Positions 30,980-43,208 are shown, counted from the first letter of the stretch. The stretch: 64,000 nt of DNA from Diphasiastrum complanatum (GCA_029204225.1 CM055097.1:41272028-41336027); one strand, 5' to 3'. Notes: generated by a model not told the origin, from the letters alone. Made by a program: numbers and translations.

Positions 30980-32275
30980 ATTCGTGTGGCTGAACAAATC
31001 AGACGTCATAGGTTCTACCGAATGTGGGCCCAAATACACGAGCCATCCACAAACCCATTCGAGAGACAAGAACCTGATTGAGCTGAGTCTTCACGAGCAT
31101 GAGCCTATTCTTATGGTGCTGACCCCTCTCAGGCCAGAACCAACCTTAATGGTGTTTCTGCTACCCACGGTGCTCATTTTGAAAGACGTACACCCAAGCT
31201 AGATCTACCAAAGTTTGACGGTAGTTCGGACCCTCAAAGATTTTTGCAAATCTTTGAGAATGCATGTGATGTGTATGGCGAAACATCTCCCGATGCTATG
31301 GTCCAACTGTTTTCGATGACCATGATCGCTAAAGCACGTGATTGGTTTTTCAACCTTGATCGTGAAGATAAGACAGACTTGTCAATTTTGAAAGAATCCT
31401 TTATCAAGCATTTTAAGCCCTTTCGCTTGATCGAGAGCCCTTTTGTCAAATTGAGTAGCATCAAAATGGCAAAAGACAAACGTGTACGAGACTATATTGA
31501 GCGTTTCAAATGCCTCAAAAGTCAAGTCCAAGAACAGCCCTCCAATCAGATGCTCATCATCTGGTTCCTAGTCGGACTTCCAAGATGGACTAGATGCGAG
31601 CTTAAATCCAATGATGAATATATGAGCCTAAAGCTAGCTATGTCTGATGACATCAAGGAAGAAGATGAAGGATCAGATGTTGATGAATCTTGAGAAAGAT
31701 GAGAACCACGTGCTCCTCTCCATGAGTCGAAACGATCGAGAATACCTGATATCAGCTTTGGAAATCCCAGTTGGAGTTGTTTAATAAGCAACATCAACTA
31801 CAGATGGAGAAACTCACCAATGAGTTTCAAGCTACCCTGAAGTTTATCCAAAGTAGTATGCTGGTCAGTCAAACCCTGCACAGGTACCTTATAGACGAAA
31901 AACAATATGGTGCCCACACTGCCGAGCTACGCATCCTGTTGATGCTTGTCCTTCATATCCGCCTATCCAAGCACATACAATCCAAAAATATGAAGCACAA
32001 CCATCACATTCTTGACATTCCTTCACTTATCCCGAATATCCACCAGAAAGTCCAGACCCACTAGCCATACAACATGGCTACGCCGTTATACAAGGGCCAC
32101 TGCACACCAGATGCTTCATCTGTGGTGAAACCGGCCACTTCATGGTTGATTGTCTAGTTAAGACCCGATACCATGTTGAGTGTCCAGACTGTATCAGAAA
32201 ATACAGTTTCAAAGACTGTCCAAAACAACCAACTAAGATTCTACATGCTCGTCACAACAGTTATGAATCACAATA
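30980..32275 (+). pseudogene. Ty3/gypsy gag of the Gy-related family
   Basis: Degraded Gag with stops near 31075 and 31690. Core 31244-31693: PKLDLPKFDGSSDPQRFLQ and FENACDVYGETSPDAMVQLF, IAKARDWFFNLDREDKTDLS, ILKESFIKHFKPFRLIESPF, VRDYIERFKCLKSQV, the Retrotrans_gag pattern. Two Cys/His clusters follow: CFICGETGHFMVDC at 32112-32153 (CX2CX4HX4C) and CPDCIRKYSFKDC after it, where the His is replaced by Tyr. The same layout of core and two knuckles is seen in Gy (45149-45780 and 55159-55263). No pol follows. Confidence 0.85.
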
Positions 32276-33288
32276 GGATCTTCACGACAACAACACGAGC
32301 ACTATAGCACCCTCCCGCTCAACCTACTGCTCAATCGAGAAGTTTCTTCTAGGGAATTGACAGTTTTTCTCCCCTTCTACAACCTCAAATCGATTTGTCT
32401 TTCCACATGCTGATAAGATTCCCAATGTGCCAATACACAATATTTCTCGGATTCGGAAATCCAGATAGAGATTCGGTTCTGAATCTCTTGTTCACAGAGG
32501 TCCTCAGGACATAGTACCTCAATAATACCTGCATCTCAAGCTATATCTTACAACATCTACTATCAACGATGATAGATTCAAGTGTCGCTACCTGCCTTGT
32601 TTTTGGACAAGGGCTTCTGAGATTTTTTCATTGCTCTACAAGATCAATGCAACATGAAATTGTCCAGGTGAATTATGCATGTTGATGAATGACTTTTTGT
32701 TTGACAAGTGCTCTATAGCCTTCACTCTCTATAACATTGGTATCTCCCTTGTTTATTTTTTTGTCATTGTTTAATTTTGGTAATTTCTTCTAAATGCATA
32801 TTGTTTTAGATTTGTTTTTAGTTCATCAAAGATAGCCATTGCATAGGAGACATCATGTAGTGTATCTCAAGCATAACTTTTCATTCATCTATCAATTTTC
32901 CAGTCACCTTATACAAAGTTTTGGATTTTTGCGCATCCACCAAATCTGCAAAGTATAGATCACATCAGAGTTGCTTCCTGTATCTCATTGTCATATTCAT
33001 CTTCGAGTCAACTACAACAAGATCGAAACAAATTTAGTTAAAATTTGTTCAATCTTTAGTCCAGTCGCATGTTCAACGAGTTTCAACTACGTGTTCCACA
33101 CACCAATCCAATCCTGAGCATGAACAGTTACCAGCAACAACATCCCCACCAACAGATTTTGGGTGGGGAGAGAGTGGATCTGCTTGGATCCACTGGAGCG
33201 ATTACGGTGCCAGCAACAACACCAGCAAGATCGACAGCCAAGGTCACAAGCCCAAAGTCGACAACTTCAATTTGTGTGCATACACGTG

Positions 33289-33323
<35 letters not shown>

Positions 33324-34165
33324 ACGTGTGCTCGCAAGCACGTATGTGCATGTCCTTGCATGAGCTTGTGTTTGCACCGCGCACACATTCGTGCACATGT
33401 GGATATCTTTCATTTGGTATTAGTTATTGTGTGGGAGAGAAGATCACCCTTAGTGTGGTTTCGCTTGAGGACCCAATAAGCTCCTCATTAAGAATGGAGG
33501 GCCTATTTTTTATCAAAAGATTTATTTTGAAATGCCTTGTTCCCTTTCAAATAGAGCTCGAGTTGCTACCATGTAGGGTAGCTCAAGTTGTTCCTTTGTA
33601 CATGTATCTATCACTATTGAATTTACTTTAGCTATCTCCATCAAACAACTTGAAATTATGGAAGCATATCATGATCACCCACCTTAAACTCATAACGAAA
33701 TTAATGGCTTCATTTTGGCAACTTTCTAATACCTCTTTAGTTGACACTAAGTTAATATCATTTCTAGAGTATTTCATTTCATTTTCATGTGGACAACCAA
33801 TGACATTATTTGCTACGTGAAAAGCAATCATTAGTCGTCCACATGGAAATTAAGATTTAATGCTAGGATTCAATCTCTCATTGGGGAGTCTACATCAAAG
33901 TTTTGGTAGAAGGTTTTAATCTTTGCCAAGCACAAGAAAATTCAGTTATTATAGGTTGCTTTAAAATACAAAGGAAAAATGAGCACTCAACATTGCATAA
34001 CCCTCGATGACATTTAAGAGAAATTGTGGTGGTCATATGAACCTACTACAATTAATGATTAACAAAGATGCTTTTGACTGTCCTGTATAACTAAAAATTT
34101 AATGAGATTGCATGATTGTTTGAATTTGTCACTAATGAATGAATGAAAGAACTACAAAAGTGAAT
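32276..34165. other. long non-coding stretch after the gypsy gag
   Basis: No recognisable gene. A (TG)n run covers about 33292-33322, flanked by alternating purine-pyrimidine words (GTGCACGTGTG, GTGCATGTCC). T-rich segments at 32730-32830 could be remains of an LTR retrotransposon 3' end. Short frames on both strands are not convincing. Confidence 0.4.
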
Positions 34166-34440
34166 TTATGCCAGTCAATCAATGATATTGCAAACAAACC
34201 AACCATGAGATCCAAGATTGCCGCATCCTACAAGCCAAGAATAATAGTAAAGGGCAATTGAATCAGATGCCAAATGCAACTGCAGAAGCACCTCAGCCTA
34301 ATCAAGAAGCAGATCATGATGCATTCATGACTAGCCATCAAGAAGCATCAAACGATAGCTCCTGGTTTTTGGATTCCGAAGCCACACAGCATATGACTAG
34401 CCACATTGGTTGTTTCGAGTCCTATACATATCACCAATGA
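34166..34440 (+). pseudogene. copia gag-protease fragment
   Basis: Remnant of a zinc knuckle reading YCKQTNHEIQDC (first Cys lost; CX4HX4C remains), a Gln/Asn/Pro linker (QMPNATAEAPQPNQEADHD) and the protease motif WFLDSEATQHMTSH, where DSG is changed to DSE. It stops at 34440. It represents yet another copia family in the window. Confidence 0.75.
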
Positions 34441-35164
34441 GAATTGCTGTGTGTTTATGTTTTATGTATGTTATGATTATATGAAATGTTTGCTAGTGAA
34501 TAAATGAATGAAGTACCAATGTCAATTGCTATGTACTTACTGGATGTCAGTCACATGAAGAGGAATGCATGTGTCATGAAATTGTTGTGAACAACTAGTC
34601 ATGTATTATGGATAATAAAAAATATTGATTATATGTCAATGAATAGTTGGTATTAAAAGGATTATCAAGCACTAACCATTATCAAAAACCTTTATAGATA
34701 CGAAAAATACTTCAAATAATTAGTAATAAAGCATGCTATTAATTTGATTGAATATTTGAATTGTTGATATTTCCAATATGAGATGTGCACCTCTTATGTC
34801 GTTATGACCATGACACAAAGTTAATAGGGGGAACATTGTGAGACTATGTTGTGGCAATGGCAAGAATAATGAGCATGCTTGTCGTTGAAATTCCTTCCAA
34901 AAAATAAGTTTCCAAGGTGTTTAGGATGACTTTAAGATGATGAATGAACAATTCCATCAACTATGAAAGAGGGTGAATGTTATGGCCATATCTAGCTCAG
35001 AGGATTTGGAATAGTCTTGATATGGTAGATCGGCTCTTTAGTGATCAAGATTGTTTGTTATGCCTCAATTAATTCCATGTCAACTAATAACCTTGAGAGG
35101 ACCCAGACACTCGACATGTGGAGCAGTGCATGGCTGGTGACGGCGATCATATGCATGAGGATAG
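34441..35164. other. AT-rich spacer, nothing recognised
   Basis: Contains repeated ATGAATGAA and ATGTACTTACTGG-like words but no gene or LTR that I can support. Confidence 0.35.
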
Positions 35165-35336
35165 TGTTGGAGTTTAATCTTACTCCTACTCAGTTGAATT
35201 CATCCTCTGAGTACTCCTGTACTATGTAAATATCAACTCTCTACAACAATCTGTAGAAATGTACTATTATCTGAAGCAATCTGTAGTTTTACACAGTTGA
35301 TATAGTATTTCTAGTTTACGTGATGGCTAGATCTAC

Positions 35337-35720
35337 TTAACGGGTGTAGTATAAGGATGTAGAGATTCGTCCACAACACCAAGGAGAAGATCATCAACAT
35401 CAAAATCAATTATATTTAAAAATTCATCAAGCTCTTTGTTTAAAATGCAAAGAGTCTCAGCTTCAATGAAATTAAAAAGATCCGATATCGTCCAAAAACA
35501 ATTATTATCTATATTATAAATAGGCAATGTGATTAGAAATTTATCAGAAGGAGAAAGGGTAGTGAGTGTTCTAGGGCCTATAAACAAAGCCCTGTTTTGA
35601 ACAGGATCAAAATCTCTACAATCATCTAAACTACCACTTGTATCAATAAAATTTTTTCTATATCTACAGGCTTGGACTTCTCAGATTTTGTACCGTTGGA
35701 AGAAGCAGCTTCAGAAGTAG
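35337..35720 (-). pseudogene. orphan coding fragment, not recognised
   Basis: On the minus strand: SEAASSNGTKSEKSKPVD, then after a frame change DFDPVQNRALFIGPRTLTTL, SPSDKFLITLPIYNI, NFIEAETLCILNKELDEFLN and DFDVDDLLLGVVDES. The composition looks like real protein with an acidic, Leu-rich C-terminus. I do not recognise the family. It is not part of the neighbouring copia frames. An endogenous viral or transposon protein is conceivable. Confidence 0.35.
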
Positions 35721-35721
35721 A

Positions 35722-35965
35722 AAGGACCGCATCCGAATAGATCGACAACGATAGCCTTGGAAGACTGAACATCATATGAAATGTTGACGGGTGTAAATCC
35801 CGATCTGTCGTATGTACGTGTGTTCATATGTGCAACATACATGCACATATCAAAATAAAAGAGAAGTAATCTTGATGAAAAGTCAGAGCTAACAGTCATG
35901 GTTGGATACTCGAACGGATCACAGATCTACCGACTCTATAACCCAACCTCAAAGAAGGTGAGTTA
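35722..35965 (+). pseudogene. copia integrase C-terminal fragment
   Basis: The plus strand, with frame changes, reads STIALED, then NPDLSYVRVFICATYMHIS, RSNLDEKSELTVMVGYSNG and YNPTSKKV. This is the region after the integrase core (P.L..LRVFGC.AY.H.P...R.KLD.KS...I.VGYS), also present at 52880-52740 on the minus strand. Only about 80 residues remain. Confidence 0.7.
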
Positions 35966-36215
35966 AAATAGCAAAGATCGACTTATATAGTGCTTTCTAA
36001 TTTTGACGGTACCAAGTGTGCCCAGTTCTAGAATTATCGGACCGTCTTTCTTTTATGGGCCCTTTGAGTGCTCTTAAGCAATTTTATCTTTGTACTTGCT
36101 AATTAGTGTAGATACACAGGTTGTGAGAGAGCAATTTTGTCTTGTCTTGTCTTGTTGCACTTAATGTTGTGCTGTGGTGATTGATTTGATCGGATTTTAA
36201 ATTGTATTCTCAACT

Positions 36216-36228
36216 TGGTATCAGAGCC
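36216..36228 (+). promoter_or_regulatory. copia B primer-binding site
   Basis: TGGTATCAGAGCC, a perfect copia PBS. The sequence before it (ATTCTCAACT) parallels the LTR end of copia A. Confidence 0.85.
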
Positions 36229-36750
36229 CTTGGTGGCTACAATCACTGGACAAGAATAGAGAGCTATGAATTCACGACGGTGTGCTGGTTGGATAGCACA
36301 AAACTGGTGTTGTGGAAATTCGTGGTATAGCTCATAAATGTGGGAGGAATCAGAGACAGGGGTTGTCGTCTGAAATGAAAAGGTAGCTAGTTGAAAGCTT
36401 GAAATTGTATAGAAGAAGCTGGGACATGTTTCTTGTCTGAACCCACTCGGTTCTTCATCGATTTGCAAGCCATTTGAAGCTACAGATTGCTGACTGTAGG
36501 GTGACCTCAAGAAGTGTCCACTTGTTACCTATATATCTCAGAAGGCTAGACAAATAAGTATGAAAGCTGGCTGTTTTGCTAACCAGGGTTTTGAGGAGGA
36601 AAATGTGTGATCTCCCTCATTTTTTAAGATTTTTCAAAGTTGTAAAACATTGAGCGTGGGCGCCATAGCGTAGAATATTTGTGGCCAAAAGGCCATGGGC
36701 AGCCACAGAATAGTGTTGGTGCTAGATCATGATTTGTCATAGGCGGTGTT

Positions 36751-38287
36751 TTGGAAGGTCTACAAATGTTTGTGAGCAGGATTGCTTCGAGGGAGAGATT
36801 GCCTACTTTTGAAGAGTTGCACGGAATCATGTTGCAGGAAGAGCAGCGCCGCGTGGTGGTGAAGTCAAGGCAAACCCCACAAGATGATCAAGCATTGCTT
36901 GCTAAAGGCAAGCAAAAAGGGTGGAATAGGATTCCTAAGAAATCCAAGGATGATGATGACGAGGGAGAGTCATCATCGAAGGTGAAAAGGAAGAAGAAGG
37001 GCAAATGTTACTATTCCCACAAACCAAGTCATTGGGCACGTGAATGTTACAAGAAGAAAACAGACATAACGGCGGAAAAAGTGAAGCAACAAGGCAATAT
37101 TGCCAAAGATGATGGGGAAGATGACAAGACAAGTGTCTTCTCATCGGCATTGGCATCCCAGATTGATGATGGCGCTAGATGGTTCATAGATTCAGACGCC
37201 ACAAGGCATATGACTGGGAAACGTGAAGTGACATTTTGAAGTGTTGAGAGCCATCAACCTTTGATGAGGCAAAGGATCACAAAGAGTGACAAAGGAAAAT
37301 GGAAGAGGAGATGGAGCCCATCCACAAACATGGTACGTGAGAGTTAGTTGATCTACCACTTGGAAAGAAACAAATGGGTGTCTAGAACAAAGTTTCATGC
37401 AAATGGCACAATAGCAAAGCATAAGGCACACCTAGTAGTGAAGGGCTATTAGCAAAACAATGGAATTGACTATGAAGAGACATTTGCTCCAGTGGCTAAG
37501 TGGACTACGCTATGCCTTATCATCGCCTTAGCATCTCATTTTGGGTGGAAGATCCATCAAATGGATGACACCACTGATAGCCGGAGCTAGATTTTCGAAG
37601 CAAGACTGTCCGAGCATAGAGGAAGAGAGATAGCAGATGGAGAAAACACCATATCAAAATTCGATCGGAAGTCTTATGTACCTGACGGTTTGCGTAGACC
37701 CGTCGCACTACACTTGATCTAGCATTCTTTGTTTACTCATTGAGTCAATTCTCTTCTAACCCTAGTATGGCACATTGGTTGATGGCAAAACACATACTGC
37801 AATATCTAAAACGCACCCAAAATATGGGATTGACCTACAAAGCCGAAGAAGAATTCAAGCTGCAACACTACAGTGATGCAAGTTGGACGAGCTGCAAAGA
37901 TGACAACAAGTTCATAACAGACGGTTGTTTGATAGCATGTGGAGTAGCGATACATTGGATCTGCAAGAAACAGACACTAGTAGCTCAATCATCCTGCGAA
38001 GCCGAATATGTGGTAGCATCAAAGGTGTCAAACGAGGTAATATGGTTGCAGATGATGCTAGAAGCAATTGGCATACAACAGAGAGAACCATGCACAATTA
38101 TGATGGATTCTCAAAGTGTCATATATCTAGCCCAGGATCCAGTCTTCCATTCGAAGGGCCAAATTCATAAGATCAAATGAAATGATTGCAGACCTGCTGA
38201 CCAGGCTGTTGGACAAACCATTTTTCACAAAATACAAAGGATCAATTGGATCTGGATAAAAGGAATGGCTGCATCCTTCAAGAGGGA
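36751..38287 (+). pseudogene. copia B polyprotein relic (gag, PR, RT, RNase H)
   Basis: Collinear but internally deleted. Gag end and linker (KKSKDDDDEGESSSK); zinc knuckle CYYSHKPSHWARECY with the second Cys changed to Ser; protease motif WFIDSDATRHMT with DSG changed to DSD (near 37183-37215). Integrase is missing. RT follows at 37270-37570 with stops (TKFHANGTIAKHKAHLVVKG, GIDYEETFAPVAKWTTL, FGWKIHQMDD), then QMEKTPYQNSIGSLMYLTV, HWLMAKHILQYLKRTQNMG and RNase H 37840-38200 (HYSDASWTSCKDD, AQSSCEAEYVVAS, IMMDSQSVIYLAQDP), ending at IADLLTRLLDKPFF and a purine run CAAGAGGGAG. Many frame changes; inactive. The leader at 36229-36750 resembles that of copia A. Confidence 0.85.
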
Positions 38288-38306
38288 GTGTCGGAAATGG
38301 TGAACT
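38288..38306 (+). mobile_element. stub of copia B 3' LTR
   Basis: After the purine tract the LTR opens TGTCGGAAATGGTGAACTC, as at 20118, but about 20 bp later it gives way to a different copia RT frame. Only the LTR tip remains. Confidence 0.6.
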
Positions 38307-39010
38307 CATGTCGAAGGACCAATGTCCTCAGACCAAGTAGGAAGAGGAACAGATGAGAGAGTATCATTATAAATCAATACTTGGATTTCTCATGTATGCA
38401 ATGGTCTGCACAAGACCTGATATCGCTTTTGCAGTCAGTTCACTCAGCCAATTCATGACAAATTTTGGCATTACTCATTGGAAGGCTCTTATAAGAGTCA
38501 TGAGATACATTCAAGCTACCAGGGACCAGTGCATCTGCTATGGAGAAGTCAATAACGACAATAGATATTGGATCAGTGGATATTTCGATGCAAACTAGGG
38601 AGGAGATGTAGATATTCATAAATCCAAATCTGGATTTACATTCTTCTTCAACGGTGGTCCTATCTCTTGGAATAGTCATAAGCAAACATCTATTTCTCTT
38701 TCTTCTATAGAAGCAGAGTACATTGCTGTTTTTCAATCTATTAAAGAAACATTTTGGTTGAAATTTATTGTCAGACATTAGTTTGAGTCAGCACACCCCG
38801 AGATATTCTGCGACAATCAAACGGTCATTGCCTTATCGGCCAACCCTAGATTTCACTCTAGGAGTAAGTGAGTGTACATTCCTTCAATCATTTTGTAATG
38901 TGAAACTACTCTACAGTTTTACTCTCATTGTCGAGACAATATTGAAGATTCAAGACCGTCTAAAAAAATACACATATTGTCGACACAGTGTCAAACAGAC
39001 CTGAAATGAT
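38307..39010 (+). pseudogene. copia C RT end and RNase H relic
   Basis: Reads QMREYHYKSILGFLMYAMVC, TRPDIAFAVSSLSQFMTN, HWKALIRVMRYIQATRDQ, then a TAG at the start of the RNase H part in place of a Trp codon (38597-38599), GGDVDIHKSKSGFTFFFNGG, ISLSSIEAEYIAVFQS, IFCDNQTVIALSANPRFHSR, another stop, and a degraded end. It belongs to a different copia family from copia B. An LTR-like segment follows. Confidence 0.8.
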
Positions 39011-39045
39011 CATTCGAGGGTTACCAAATAATAACTTCATCAGAT

Positions 39046-39298
39046 AAATGATTGTGAAGTCTTATTTGACATTACATATTACGAGTCCAATCTTGTATCT
39101 CCACGTGGCACTTGCCAAGTGAATAATGATGCATTCTGTTAGGGCTGTTCCATTAACATGTATAAATAGATCAGTAGATTAGTTCATTTCATAAGTTGAA
39201 TCAATTCAAGTTTCAAGAGTAGTCACTCTTCTTCTTCTCCTCTCTCTCTGTTTCACCATAGGCGTAGACTGATCATTAATAAACTATTGCAATTACAG
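39046..39298 (+). mobile_element. probable copia C 3' LTR
   Basis: Begins about TGATTGTGAAGTC and ends about CAATTACA. It contains TGTATAAATAG (TATA box near 39160) followed by a T- and CT-rich stretch, the normal LTR promoter order. Ends are approximate. Confidence 0.45.
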
Positions 39299-39306
39299 TT
39301 TGCCAC

Positions 39307-39967
39307 TAGGACCTAGAATATCATACACCATTACTTCGTATATGATCATTAACATCTTGTTGGGGCTAAAGATACACCACCGCCAAAGGATTAAATCCAT
39401 GCTCGGCGTAGAATGGTTGGAAGAAATCCTTAGTTCGCCAGAGCCCTGCATCCTACCAATGGTGGATCTTGCAAGGACGCGGGATGTCATAGTTTTAATA
39501 ATATTCTAGAAGAAATAGTAGTGTCACACCGTTCGAGAAGATGATCGTAGCATTGTACAAAGACCAAGTTGACTGAAGCAAAACCTACCCTCTTTCTACC
39601 ATACTTCTGGAAGCCTGAAAACTTCCATTGGTTGGAGGAGCACAGAGCGATTGATCGAGACACCAGGGTTGTAAGCAGTTGTCCTCGGTCCCTACCGCAA
39701 GGGCATTGTCGGCCCTTCCCCTTTTAGGGCTTTTTGATGAAACCAACCCCATGTTCGAAAAACCCCTAACAATGCCTGATCGCGAAATGAAGTAGTAGCT
39801 TCCCCAAACAAATTGGCTCCATCTGAGCTCATATAAGAGAATCACGACTAGCTCGGACTTTGAAGTGGTTGAAGTCTCCGACTTCTTCGAATTCCAAGAT
39901 CCACATCAGTGATAGTAGAGCTACTTGGAGAACCGAAGTCGTGGAAGTCGACATCAGATTTACAACA
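39307..39967 (+). mobile_element. copia P LTR, copy 1 (left-truncated)
   Basis: Matches 58115-58785 along its full length apart from a 10-12 bp indel near 39517 and scattered substitutions. It ends TTTACAACA one base before the PBS. Its left end is cut by the copia C LTR. Confidence 0.8.
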
Positions 39968-39968
39968 A

Positions 39969-40865
39969 TGGTATCAGAGCCCGGTTCGCTTCTATCAGAG
40001 CCTTGTCACTGAGACTATGACTTCCATTAGCAACATCCAATCAAAGATTTGCACAATATTTGAAGCAGACGGGTCAACTTTCTTGGCCTAGAAGGTAAAG
40101 ACTTCACTCATACTCAGAGGAGAAGCACTATGGCCATGGGTTGACATCACCGAAGAGATGTCAGCCAGCACAAACAAGGAACTTTGAGAGTGGAAGGAGA
40201 AGAACGACAAAGCAATAGTTGTCATCTCCTCTTCCATCGAAGACAACATTACCCTCAACCTTGCATCAATCTCCAATGCTAGAGAGATGATGCACTCACA
40301 AGCTGATTTCAGACCAAGTCACGAAATCAAACTATTTATCTAGAAAATCAGCTCACCTATCAAAGATGAAATGGTAGTGATCTCACCAGCTTCATTAGAA
40401 AAATGAAGAACCTGTTCCTGTCATTACACAATGTTGGAACATAGCATGCAGTCTCACAAGAGAAGCAACTTAGCTACCTGCTATCTTCCCTACCAAGATC
40501 TTTCCAGACTACCATAACCCTGCTAGCTAAAGATCTTGTCATGACCTTCGACAAAGCAGTCATCGACATCAAGGCAGAAGTCGAAGCTAGTGAGCACTAT
40601 GATGACAAAATCGAATCTGATCAGGCTCTCTACAACAACAAAGACTAGTCAAAGTAGAAGGCTTATCCTAAGAGAGAGTCGACAAGAAGGCAGGACCGAA
40701 GTCAGCAGAAAGAGAGAGATCAAGAAGGTAGATTGAAAGGAAGGAGCAAGCAGCAAGGCAATGACAAAAAGACATGCAATAGACGCAGATGTGACGGCCA
40801 CACAGTGGACACATGTTGGTTGAATCCAAAATTCAAGTGCATACATTGTCACAAAAAGGGGCATA
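39969..40865 (+). pseudogene. copia P PBS and gag relic, copy 1
   Basis: PBS TGGTATCAGAGCC at 39969-39981. Gag from ATG 40017 (MTSISNIQSKICTIFEADGS) with several in-frame stops and frame changes: LRGEALWPWVDITEEMS, EWKEKNDKAIVVISSSIEDN, LYNNKD. It ends in a Cys-rich segment (CNRRRCDGHTVDTCW; FKCIHCHKKGH), broken off in the middle of the last knuckle at about 40865. Copy 2 at 58787-59695 continues through it. Confidence 0.8.
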
Positions 40866-42304
40866 GTTTTTGTTTTGCATCCCTTTTGCGGTTCGTGGTC
40901 GTGGAGGTGTGTTTGCGATTCGCGAATGATTCATGAATCATTCGTGCTTTGAGTCAAAGACACGTTGACTGTCATGAATCGTTCTCGTTCGACCTTCGTG
41001 TCTTGTTCGTGCTGCGACAGAGTTGCAGGAGTTCACCATTTCTGACAGGAGGCCACTTTATGTACTTGCCAATGGGTGTTTAACAAATGGACAAAAGGGC
41101 TCAAAGGGCATGAAAATTGACAAGGCCTCATTTTGAAGGGGGACCCTTGAGATTTACTATAAAATGTAGTGAAGCAAATTCTTGGATGGACTAACTGCAT
41201 CAGTTTGAAAATTAAGTTCTTTGATCGGAGTTCTGATACGTATTGACCAATGTTTGAATTTTTGGGTTATGCTGGTTCAACCAAGTGAATAATTGGGAAT
41301 TTCTTAATGGATAGTTTTGTCAGATGACAAGTTCGAAAATTGGTGTGAGATTATGGCTATACGATGGGTTGGACTAGTGACTTAATTATTTGTTTTTCTC
41401 ATCAGTTGTTATACAAACTAGAGAAAAAATTGTTTTTAAAGTTGAAGCAAAAACATTCAGAGAAGAATCAGAGAAAGGTTTTTTTTTTCTTTCTTTATCA
41501 TGCTTCACTAAATTGTCTGCCAATTAAACTGCTCTACGAAATTGTCAACTTCAGAAGCATTTTTCTTGTTTTCATCATTTATAGAGAGTGTAAACTAGAC
41601 CCGACCTCTGTGAAACACCAGAGCGAGTAGCCTGCCGAAAATAGATGAAATACGCTGTCATGGTTAAGTCGCACATTATGCACACCACTTCCGGTATTGT
41701 CTAGCGAAATACCTAGACCCAGAATCTGGGAAACGCTACTGTCCAGTTTACAGGACGACACACGTAATGTACTCACCACGTCTCACTTGACCTGTCCCAC
41801 TTGAAAGTACAGTGTTTAGGGTGTCCAAGAAATAACAAAACAATCTTAATGGACGTACCCTTACTCGTCATAGGTTGGACTTTAGCGGACACGCGACCAA
41901 ATTTTCAAGATTAAAGTAGGTGTCTAGAAGTGAGATAGCACCAAAAATGAGTTGGACCCCGTATGATGGGGGAAGAGGATCAGTTCCAACTCGCACGTAG
42001 TGATGTTTGCCAGTTAAGACAGAGAGGACCTCCATGCTACCACTTTTTCACCCCATAACTCTATCAATACCTATGCCCTGGAGACATTCTACGTAGAACA
42101 CAACATTGTGGGGATTATAGTTACTTCGAGACATACGTGCTCACAGAGGACATATTTTGGCATCTGATAGAAGCCATCTCTGTCAAGTACGTAGATATAG
42201 CCCACCTCTTTCTATCTAGAGAACCAGCGATACGATCACCTGGATCAGCTAGTAGTACCAGTCGAGACCAGGAATATGACTTAGGAGAAGATCCTAGATA
42301 CAGA
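40866..42304. other. unassigned stretch between copia P and gypsy Gy
   Basis: No recognised gene. The first 170 bp are rich in TTCGTG/CGAATG words, including a perfect 22 bp palindrome (40923-40944). An open stretch at 42137-42309 reaches the Gy insertion point and may continue after it at 57916 (DPRYRVD joined to PCACTATSS). I could not identify the protein. Confidence 0.4.
40923..40944. repeat. 22 bp perfect palindrome
   Basis: Half-site CGAATGATTCA followed by its exact complement. Similar CGAAT/ATTCG words appear in the nested copia LTR at about 11670-11770. Confidence 0.9.
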
Positions 42305-42309
42305 GTCGA

Positions 42310-43193
42310 TGTTAGCAACAAAGTAAAATCAAAGTAAAATAAAACACCGTGGCATGTGTATTGGTCCGCTATGAGTACTTCTTAATAAACTCCTACCATG
42401 GCATGTGTGTTATAAGTCCATGGGTAGAAACTTAATTAAATTCTAAACTTCTAAGTTAGAAAACTTAACTTAGAGAAGTTAAACTTAGAAACTTAAGCTT
42501 ATAAAATAGAAGATTCTAAGTTATCTTGAGTTCTAAGTTTAGAGTCTTAGGTTTTCTAAGTCAAAAGTGGAGAATTTAAGAAGTCTTAGAATTGCAAGTT
42601 TTAGAAATTAATCCCATAAGTTAGTAGGAGCTTATGGAAGGCCCTTCTTGCTATAAGAAGAGAGAAATTTCCCTTGTAAAATAACACTTTGTGCTGAATT
42701 GCTCTCTAGAGATTATCGTTCTCTTTCTTTGTGTTCCCATTGGAAGGTGCATAGTTGAGGGAAGGCGCTAGGGCCTCCGCTTGCCTCCTTTCATTGGTTT
42801 TACTTGTGGCATGCTTTTATTTGCTTATTGTTTAGTATTAGCCGCAAGTCATATTTTCTAACCCCTTTTGGGTGTTAAGTAGGAGTTAGTCCTCTTGCTA
42901 GTTGGGAAGCCTTAGCATGATTTTATTCGTTGATCCTTGCTAATTGGGCCTCAGCAGGTTTATTTTATTTATTGGACATTGGCTAGTTGGGTACCGCCTT
43001 AGCCACACCTTAGTTAGTTTTATGTCCGTTCCGAGCACCAGTTGGGAAAGCCTTGGTGCTCCCTCCTTGTTTATGTTTTATTCACAGTTGAAAGCTTGTA
43101 GAACTTAGAAGGTGGACGACCGGTCTACCACTATATTACGCACGAACCCCTCATTAGACCTAGCCACCGTAGAAAGTAGAAATACTTCCAACA
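42310..43193 (+). mobile_element. Gy 5' LTR
   Basis: Starts TGTTAGCAACAAAG and ends ACTTCCAACA. Between about 42430 and 42600 it is built from ACTTAGAAACTTAA and TAAGTTAGAAAAC-like words, giving local self-complementarity. It differs from the 3' LTR by a small number of substitutions and short indels. Confidence 0.95.
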
Positions 43194-43208
43194 TTGGCGC
43201 CGTTGCTG
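43194..43208 (+). promoter_or_regulatory. Gy primer-binding site
   Basis: TTGGCGCCGTTGCTG begins at the base after the LTR. It matches the plant gypsy PBS core TTGGCGCCGTTG. Confidence 0.85.

Larger units (their letters stand above)
35165..36215 (+). mobile_element. possible copia B 5' LTR, interrupted
   Basis: A TGTTGGAGTTTAATC terminus at about 35165 and an LTR end TTCTCAACT just before the PBS at 36216 could be the two ends of one LTR, with foreign coding fragments (35337-35965) in between. The right part (about 35990-36215) has TTGTCTTGTCTTGTCTTG repeats. The LTR start expected from the copia B 3' end is TGTCGGAAATGG, so the left terminus may belong to a different element. Confidence 0.35.

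Noticed and set aside
29380-35720. Endogenous pararetrovirus call for the orphan fragments
   Set aside because: No movement-protein, coat-protein or RT motif could be recognised, so the label would be a guess. Kept only as a finding to test.
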